A DNA stretch of 64,000 nt, taken from positions 558,001 through 622,000 of the forward strand of contig BAABWY010000001.1 of the NCBI GenBank assembly GCA_040367435.1, written 5' to 3'. Every line of letters starts with the position of its first letter. Within the stretch, counting starts at the first letter, position 1. The DNA is from Hyphomicrobiales bacterium 4NK60-0047b. Its GTDB lineage: Bacteria; Pseudomonadota; Alphaproteobacteria; Rhizobiales; HXMU1428-3. Shown piece by piece: positions 56,888 through 64,000 of this stretch. Position numbers and translations under genes: made by a program. The notes under the pieces were generated by a model. That model ran no database searches, had not been told where the DNA came from, and was given only the letters and a program-made list of their open reading frames with translations.

Positions 56888-57865
56888 TTATTTTTCTTCA
56901 AAAGACATCTCATTCATGATGCCATCCGCAGGGTCGCCGTCTAACTTGCCATCAAGAAAAACTCGGCTAGCGCGGAAGTCTTCTTCTCTAAGAGTGATTA
57001 AGTCTTCTTTTTTCAAAGCTTTATCCCGAGAAGCAAACAAACGGTTCGCTTGCCTCAACCGCGCACGGTCAAGAGCATTTCGAATAGAACGCGCATTCGC
57101 AAAATGCGAAAGTTCCATACGAATGGGAATATATTCACTCAAAGCTTGCCTAGCGCAATCACTAAGTTGATAGCTTTGCTCTTTGAGCATTAAATCAGCA
57201 ATTTGCTCAAGTTCATCTGCTGAATAATCAGGAAAATCAAGATGGTGAGCAATCCGTGAGCGCATGCCAGGATTACTTTCAAAAAACTTATCCATCTTAT
57301 CTTTATAACCAGCCAGAATAACCACCAAATCATCACGGTGATTTTCCATAACTTGCAACAAAATCTCAATAGATTCGCCGCCATAATCACGTTCATTCTC
57401 AGGCTTATAAAGATAATAAGCTTCATCAATAAAGAGAACGCCGCCCATGGCCTTTTTAATAACAGCCTTCGTCTTAGGAGCCGTGTGACCAATATATTGA
57501 CCAACCAAATCATCACGCGTTACAGAAACAAGGTGACCCTCACGCACATATCCAAGACGGTGTAAAATCTCAGCCATCCGTAAAGCCACTGTGGTCTTGC
57601 CAGTACCAGGGTTGCCGGTAAAGTTCATGTGTAGTGTTGGTGTTTCAGATGTCAGACTAAAACGTCGGCGTAGACGGTCAACTAACAAAAGCGCTGCAAT
57701 CTCTTTAATGCGCGTTTTAACAGGCACAAGTCCAACCAGCTCTTGATCAAGCTTATCTAAAACTTCTTGCACCTGAGATTTCTCAAATTCAGCTTGTAGA
57801 TCTACAGCTGCATCGTCAGGCAATTTTTCAAATTCTTGTTCGTCTGTTGTTTCAGTGTCACTCAT
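56888..57865 (-). CDS. cbbX: CbbX, red-type RuBisCO activase
   Basis: A 325-residue AAA+ protein. Walker A is GNPGTGKTT (84-92), Walker [12 protein letters not shown], and sensor regions follow near [11 protein letters not shown]. The N-terminal 35 residues are acidic and disordered. CbbX hexamers pull the C-terminal tail of red-type CbbL to release inhibitory sugar phosphates. It comes directly after cbbS, past a strong hairpin. Confidence 0.97.
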   Translation of the reverse strand: MSDTETTDEQEFEKLPDDAAVDLQAEFEKSQVQEVLDKLDQELVGLVPVKTRIKEIAALLLVDRLRRRFSLTSETPTLHMNFTGNPGTGKTTVALRMAEILHRLGYVREGHLVSVTRDDLVGQYIGHTAPKTKAVIKKAMGGVLFIDEAYYLYKPENERDYGGESIEILLQVMENHRDDLVVILAGYKDKMDKFFESNPGMRSRIAHHLDFPDYSADELEQIADLMLKEQSYQLSDCARQALSEYIPIRMELSHFANARSIRNALDRARLRQANRLFASRDKALKKEDLITLREEDFRASRVFLDGKLDGDPADGIMNEMSFEEK

Positions 57866-57938
57866 ATCTTCATCTCAGTCATAATAACTTAGAGGCCTGA
57901 AAACTTAGAGGCCTTCTAACTTAGAAACCTAGGGAGGC

Positions 57939-57962
57939 GGTGGCAGGAACAAACCTGCCACC
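57939..57962 (-). promoter_or_regulatory. Intercistronic hairpin between cbbS and cbbX
   Basis: GGTGGCAGG and CCTGCCACC form a 9-bp perfect stem with a 6-base loop and no T-run. It may protect the abundant cbbLS message from 3' decay or partly lower readthrough into cbbX. Just downstream, 57885-57930 has three loose copies of AACTTAGAGGCCT. Confidence 0.65.
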
Positions 57963-57986
57963 GGTTCTTGTATTAAAAGGCGTGCC

Positions 57987-58424
57987 TTATGGGCGTTCGC
58001 CTTCAGGCTTGTTACTTGCGTAAGAAACAATTGAGTAGCCTTGATTCCGGCCTACACGGTCAGTGCGGACTAAATTAAAGCCCGGCTCTGTAGAAGGACG
58101 GTTCACAATGTATGACATGCGAGGTGCTTCCCAACCATGAGTGTTATCAAACGCTGTTACACGAATGTACATATCCGGGAATGTTTTCCGGCACTCGTTA
58201 ATTTCCATCAAGATCCCAGCTGGGTCTTTCAGGTCAAACATTGGCATACCGTACATTTCCCAATATGTATTCCTTGGGTGTGGGTCATCGGTATATTCAA
58301 TATTTACAGCCCAGTCATTTTTAAGGGCATATTTAATTTGAGCGGTAATTTGCTCATCAGTCAGGTCAGGCAGGAATGAAAATTGTCCCTGAGTAACCCG
58401 ATTACCGGGGTTAGACATTGGCAT
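57987..58424 (-). CDS. cbbS: RuBisCO small subunit (red type)
   Basis: A 145-residue protein opening MPMSNPGNRVTQGQFSFLPDL and with YWEMYGMPMFDLKDPAGILME. The C-terminal extension of about 30 residues (from RPSTEPGFNLVRTDRVGRNQG) forms the beta-hairpin found only in red-type (forms IC/ID) small subunits. 22 bases after cbbL. Confidence 0.97.
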   Translation of the reverse strand: MPMSNPGNRVTQGQFSFLPDLTDEQITAQIKYALKNDWAVNIEYTDDPHPRNTYWEMYGMPMFDLKDPAGILMEINECRKTFPDMYIRVTAFDNTHGWEAPRMSYIVNRPSTEPGFNLVRTDRVGRNQGYSIVSYASNKPEGERP

Positions 58425-58446
58425 AGTCTAGTCTCCTCTCAATAAA

Positions 58447-59925
<1,479 letters not shown>

Positions 59926-60020
59926 TTAAGTCTGTCTCACTCCCAAATAAGGCCTAAGACAAACGTGACATTAAGATCTCTTGTTTTGGCACCTTTTTAA
60001 ATGGCGGATCCCTTAAAGGG

Positions 60021-60048
60021 GGTCTAGCAACTTAAAAGTCACTAGACC
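60021..60048 (-). promoter_or_regulatory. Hairpin between fba and cbbL
   Basis: GGTCTAG and CTAGACC with inner ACTT/AAGT form a stem 11 bases after the fba stop. A second small stem, CCCTT/AAGGG, follows. No long T-run, so a partial terminator or processing site is likelier than a full stop. Confidence 0.4.
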
Positions 60049-60058
60049 AAACCATCAT

Positions 60059-61126
60059 TTAAGATGCTGTTACCGGATCAAGCTCACCCGAGCTGTAGCG
60101 TTTTGCCATATCAGCCATAGGGATTGCTTTAATTTTAGAGGCATGGCCGGAGGTACCAAATGCCTCAAAACGATCCTCACAAACTTTTTGCATAGCTTCA
60201 CGAGCTGGCAATAGAAATTTACGAGGGTCAAATTCTGTTTTCTTAGTCATTGCAACTTTGCGCATTGCACCAGTTGCTGCCATACGAAGGTCAGTATCAA
60301 TGTTCACTTTACGAACACCAAATTTGATACCCTTCACGATTTCTTCGACTGGCACACCATAAGTTTGCGGCATCTCACCACCAAACTCATTGATGATATC
60401 TTGCAAGTCTTGCGGAACTGACGATGAGCCATGCATCACAATGTGAGTATTCGGCAAGCGCTTGTGAATTTCAGCAATTGTATCAATTGAAAGAATGTCG
60501 CCTGTAGGCGGACGTGTAAATTTGTAAGCACCGTGAGACGTACCAATCGCAACAGCAAGCGCGTCAACTTTCGTCTCGGTCACAAATTGAACAGCCTCTT
60601 CAGGGTCTGTTAAAAGTTGGTCTTTATCAAGCTCACCTTCAAACCCGTGACCATCTTCAGCTTCGCCTTTACCTGTCTCTAATGAACCAAGACAACCAAG
60701 CTCACCTTCAACAGACGCACCAACCATGTGCGCAAGGTCAGAAACTGTTTTTGTAATCCCGGCGTTATAATCATAATCAGCTGGAGTAGATGCATCTTCT
60801 TTTAAAGAGCCGTCCATCATCACAGATGTAAATCCATGTTGAATAGCAGATAAACAAGTCGCAGCATTATTACCGTGGTCTTGGTGCATACAAAGCGGAA
60901 CATTCGGATAGATTTTATCAAGAGCATCAATCATATTCGCAAGCATAATGTCATGCGCGTAACCACGGGCACCACGGCTGGCTTGAATAATCACTGGGGC
61001 ATCACATTTTTGGGCAGCATCCATAATTGCTTGACCCTGCTCCATGTTATTAATGTTAAAAGCAGGTACGCCAAAGTCTTGCTCGGCGGCATAATCAAGT
61101 AATTGTCTTAATGTAATTCTAGCCAT
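60059..61126 (-). CDS. fba: Class II fructose-bisphosphate aldolase
   Basis: A 355-residue zinc aldolase (CbbA). [19 protein letters not shown] opens the barrel. Zinc ligands lie in [17 protein letters not shown] (near the catalytic loop) and [11 protein letters not shown], with HGSSSVP downstream. It joins triose phosphates to fructose or sedoheptulose bisphosphate in the Calvin cycle. The long C-terminal region ([16 protein letters not shown]) is the CbbA-type ending. Confidence 0.97.
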   Translation of the reverse strand: MARITLRQLLDYAAEQDFGVPAFNINNMEQGQAIMDAAQKCDAPVIIQASRGARGYAHDIMLANMIDALDKIYPNVPLCMHQDHGNNAATCLSAIQHGFTSVMMDGSLKEDASTPADYDYNAGITKTVSDLAHMVGASVEGELGCLGSLETGKGEAEDGHGFEGELDKDQLLTDPEEAVQFVTETKVDALAVAIGTSHGAYKFTRPPTGDILSIDTIAEIHKRLPNTHIVMHGSSSVPQDLQDIINEFGGEMPQTYGVPVEEIVKGIKFGVRKVNIDTDLRMAATGAMRKVAMTKKTEFDPRKFLLPAREAMQKVCEDRFEAFGTSGHASKIKAIPMADMAKRYSSGELDPVTAS

Positions 61127-61365
61127 TTCAATTTAACTCCTAAATCTTTTATTTCTTTAATGCGGCTCTAATCTTAAACGTAAAGATAATGATATTTTTA
61201 ATCGTGTTTAAAACACTCCGGTTTGAATACAGCTCTCAGTTAAAATCAGCAATCATCAGCTCTCAAAAACCCAGCATTTCACCTAAAAAACATATTCCCT
61301 TTTTTTCTATCGTCTAAAATTATCGCCTATATGGGCGCTTAATTATTTTTAAGTTTTAGTCTCGT

Positions 61366-62583
61366 TTATTGGTCTCTCGTCAGAGCAACCACTCCTGGCA
61401 AAGCCCGACCTTCCAACCACTCGAGGAATGCTCCCCCAGCTGTAGAGACATAAGTAAAGTCATCAGTTACATTTGCTGAATTTAACGCAGCAACTGTGTC
61501 ACCACCACCAGCAATTGTTGTTAACTGACCTTCAATTGTTGCTTGAGCAGCGGCTCGTGCCAAAGCAAACGTTCCTTCACCAAATGGCGAAATTTCAAAG
61601 GCACCAAGAGGGCCATTCCAAACAAGTGTTTTGCATGAAGAAAGTTTCTCAACCAATCCTGCAACCGATTGAGGACCTGCATCCAAAATCATCTTATCTT
61701 CAGGTACAGAATGAACATCAACCACATCGCTTGGAGCCCCTTCAGCAAATTCAGCTGAAACAACAACATCTGTCGGCAAAACAATCTTGCAACCACTTTC
61801 AGCAGCACGGCCAAGAATTTCCTCTACCGTATCAATATAGTCAGGTTCACAAAGAGACTTTCCAACTTGAACACCCTGAGCAAACAAGAATGTATTTGCC
61901 ATACCGCCGCCAACAATCACCATATCAACTTTGTTAACAAGGTTCGTCAGCAATTGAATTTTGGTCGAAACTTTCGCACCCCCAACAACAGCTGCCACAG
62001 GGCGTTTCGGAGCTTCAAGCGCAGCTTTAAGCGCATTTACTTCAAGCATCATCAACGGGCCAGCAAAACTAGGCAAATGCCGAGCAATACCTTCAGTCGA
62101 AGCATGTGCTCTGTGAGACGTTGAAAACGCATCACTCACATACAAATCACCCAAAGCAACTAATTCCGCAATGAAAGCTGGATCATTATCCGTTTCACCC
62201 TTATGGAACCGCAAGTTTTCCAACACAGCAACATCACCGTTTGAAAGAGAAGCAACAACTGCTTCAGCCTTTTCACCAATACAATCAGGAGCAAAACTCA
62301 CCTTAGTACCAGGAAGAAGCTCAGCAACTTTCTCAGCAACTGGTGCAAGTGATAGGGAGGGGTCCACTTGACCACCAGGGCGCCCAAAATGCGTCATGAT
62401 AACAACGCGAGCACCGCGTTTTGTTAATTCACGAACAGTCGGTAAAAAGCGCTCAATTCGTGTCGCGTCAGAAATCACACCATTTTGCATCGGTACATTT
62501 AAATCAGCCCGAACCAGAACACGTTTTCCAACAACATCTGCATCATCGATTGTTTTTAATTTATCTAATGCCATTTCAGCCAT
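61366..62583 (-). CDS. pgk: Phosphoglycerate kinase
   Basis: A 405-residue kinase of the Calvin cycle and glycolysis. VLVRADLNVPMQNG (substrate loop), THFGRPGG, and the C-terminal ATP-binding LVWNGPLGAFEISPFGEGT with GGGDTVAAL are all present. 239 bases before fba, a gap without a gene that may hold a separate promoter. It follows the transketolase gene by 17 bases. Confidence 0.97.
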   Translation of the reverse strand: MAEMALDKLKTIDDADVVGKRVLVRADLNVPMQNGVISDATRIERFLPTVRELTKRGARVVIMTHFGRPGGQVDPSLSLAPVAEKVAELLPGTKVSFAPDCIGEKAEAVVASLSNGDVAVLENLRFHKGETDNDPAFIAELVALGDLYVSDAFSTSHRAHASTEGIARHLPSFAGPLMMLEVNALKAALEAPKRPVAAVVGGAKVSTKIQLLTNLVNKVDMVIVGGGMANTFLFAQGVQVGKSLCEPDYIDTVEEILGRAAESGCKIVLPTDVVVSAEFAEGAPSDVVDVHSVPEDKMILDAGPQSVAGLVEKLSSCKTLVWNGPLGAFEISPFGEGTFALARAAAQATIEGQLTTIAGGGDTVAALNSANVTDDFTYVSTAGGAFLEWLEGRALPGVVALTRDQ

Positions 62584-62600
62584 AAATCTAATCTCCCCCC

Positions 62601-64000
62601 TTACGCATTGCCAGTTACGCGGCGTGCCGCATCAGCAACTTTTTCAGCTGTAATTCCAAAATGTTCATACAACTCATTCCAGGGACCAGAAGCACCAAAG
62701 CCACTCATGCCAATAAATTGACCATTAGATCCAAGCCACTTGCTCCATCCTTGCTCAACAGCAGCTTCAACACCAACACGCGGCGCATCACCAAGAACAT
62801 TCCATTGATAATCAGAAGATTGAGCTTCAAACAATTCCCAACAAGGCAAGGAAACAACCGCAACCTTCAAGCCATCAGCTTCAAGAATTTTAGCAGCGTC
62901 CATAGCGATAGAAACTTCAGAGCCTGTGCCAATCAAAGTCACATCACGCTCGCCAGAAGCTTCTTTCAAAACATAACCACCCTTGGCAGATTTGTTTTCG
63001 TCTGTCGCATCATCACGCAAAAGCGGTAGGTTTTGACGAGTTAATGACATAATGGCTGGAGTTTTATCTTGCAGCACAAACGCTTCCCAACACTCAGCAC
63101 ACTCAACACTATCAGCGGGGCGAAACACATTAATGTTCGGCATTGCTCTGAGCGACGCTAGGTGCTCAACAGGCTGGTGCGTTGGGCCATCTTCACCAAG
63201 GCCAATAGAGTCGTGCGTCATAACATAACCAACAGCCTGTTCCATAAGAGCAGAAAGTCGAATGGCTCCCCGTGCATAGTCAGAGAAAACAAGAAACGTA
63301 CCCGAGTAAGGTAAGAATCCACCATGCAAGGAGAGGCCATTCATCACAGCGCCCATGCCATGTTCGCGAACACCATAGTGTATATAATTGCCATCAAATT
63401 GCCCACGGTTAACAGGCTTATATTGATCAGTCTTTGTACCGTTAGATCCGGTCAAGTCAGCTGAGCCGCCAATCATGCCAGGGATAACCGGTAAAATATC
63501 ATCAAGAACTTGCTTAGAAGAAACACGGGTTGCAAGAGCAGCACCGCCTTCAACAAACTTCTTCTTCGCAGTCACAACCGCATGTGACAGACTTTTCTTT
63601 ACCGGCTCGCTCATCGGCGTAACAAGTTCAGCTTGGCCAGCCGGTGTTAAACCTGTGTAAGCTGAAAGCCAGGCATTGCGTTTATCAGCGCCTTTACGGC
63701 CAACACCGCGCCAAGCGTCTAAAACATCTTGTGGAACTTCAAACGGAGGGTGGTCCCAACCAAGTTTTTTGCGAGTTTCCGCAATTTCATCATCTCCAAG
63801 TGGAGCACCATGAGTTGCAGATGTCCCCTGTTTGTTTGGCGAACCGAAACCGATAATTGTCTTACAGGCGATTAGAGTTGGCTTGTCACTTGTTTTAGCT
63901 TCAGCAATCGCAGCTGAAACAGCCGCCATATCATGACCATCAACTGCTATGGTGTTCCAACCAGACGCTTCAAACCTTTTTCTCTGATCATCAGAGCAAG
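62601..64000 (-). CDS. tkt: Transketolase (5' end outside window)
   Basis: About 466 residues of the C-terminal two thirds (CbbT), open to the window edge. The edge reads CSDDQRKRFEASGWNTIAVD, part of the thiamine-binding domain. Then come the pyrimidine-binding domain (VREHGMGAVMNGLSLHGGF with the Glu, VMTHDSIGLGEDGPTHQPVEHLA) and the C-terminal domain. It moves two-carbon units among Calvin-cycle sugars with thiamine diphosphate. First gene seen of the cbb operon, whose start lies beyond the window. Confidence 0.96.
   Translation of the reverse strand, partial: CSDDQRKRFEASGWNTIAVDGHDMAAVSAAIAEAKTSDKPTLIACKTIIGFGSPNKQGTSATHGAPLGDDEIAETRKKLGWDHPPFEVPQDVLDAWRGVGRKGADKRNAWLSAYTGLTPAGQAELVTPMSEPVKKSLSHAVVTAKKKFVEGGAALATRVSSKQVLDDILPVIPGMIGGSADLTGSNGTKTDQYKPVNRGQFDGNYIHYGVREHGMGAVMNGLSLHGGFLPYSGTFLVFSDYARGAIRLSALMEQAVGYVMTHDSIGLGEDGPTHQPVEHLASLRAMPNINVFRPADSVECAECWEAFVLQDKTPAIMSLTRQNLPLLRDDATDENKSAKGGYVLKEASGERDVTLIGTGSEVSIAMDAAKILEADGLKVAVVSLPCWELFEAQSSDYQWNVLGDAPRVGVEAAVEQGWSKWLGSNGQFIGMSGFGASGPWNELYEHFGITAEKVADAARRVTGNA

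Overview
The window looks like chromosome of an AT-rich alphaproteobacterium, most likely in or near the Hyphomicrobiales. The evidence is the housekeeping gene order (aspS, rnd, ppx, ppk, hdaA, an AI-2E permease, a DUF2066 protein, purMN), the alphaproteobacterial forms of CheZ, DmeRF and a STAS-fused Mla permease, and palindromic intergenic repeats of the kind common in rhizobial relatives. The right end holds a red-type (form IC) RuBisCO operon next to soxXA. This suggests a sulfur-oxidising autotroph or mixotroph, probably marine given the PlcP/Agt lipid-remodelling pair.

Layout. 0-3 kb: an MDR oxidoreductase and a chemoreceptor. 3.4-6.5 kb: a ZnuABC-type metal importer operon (minus strand) preceded by a clear cobalamin riboswitch and a 36-codon leader ORF, so cobalt is its likely substrate. 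6.5-13.8 kb: an accessory region full of broken genes: an frmA fragment, a frameshifted DUF1826 gene, an Rrf2 regulator with an in-frame stop, an ABC ATPase with a stop inside its Walker A motif, a FecCD permease that is both frameshifted and truncated, and the 3' part of a large serine recombinase that runs into tRNA-Leu(UAA). Among these, the cobalt/nickel efflux pair dmeRF is intact, with a 23-bp perfect inverted-repeat operator. This reads as a cobalt/cobalamin/zinc island, once mobile at tRNA-Leu and now eroding.

14-31 kb is conserved core: an AEC permease, aspS, rnd, a DnaJ-like protein, ppx-ppk, hdaA, AI-2E, DUF2066 and purMN. Two very small ORFs and a block of five consecutive hairpins are the unusual items. 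31-41 kb: cytochrome P450, ndk, a GNAT enzyme, a complete Mla/MCE-type lipid transporter (permease, ATPase, MCE protein, lipoprotein), a dipeptide epimerase and an MFS carrier. 41-50 kb: a CheZ-like phosphatase with a very long acidic tail, plcP-agt, a FadL-type porin and an RND exporter.

50.7-64 kb, all minus strand, is the energy and carbon block. Read in transcription order it is tkt (cut by the window end), pgk, fba, cbbL, cbbS, cbbX, rpe, gph, cbbY, soxX, soxA, ccdA, thiD. RuBisCO, its activase CbbX, the damage-control phosphatases CbbY and Gph, and Calvin-cycle sugar enzymes sit together, followed by the SoxXA cytochrome that starts thiosulfate oxidation and a CcdA protein that could supply reductant for its c-type haems. 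cbbR, phosphoribulokinase, FBPase and soxYZB are not in the window.

I found no CRISPR array, rRNA, intact insertion sequence or prophage. The best candidates for something undescribed are the riboswitch-controlled metal importer with its leader ORF, and a family of nested-hairpin intergenic repeats (45.2 and 54.2 kb) whose stems vary by compensatory changes. All calls come from reading the sequence; no database search was run.
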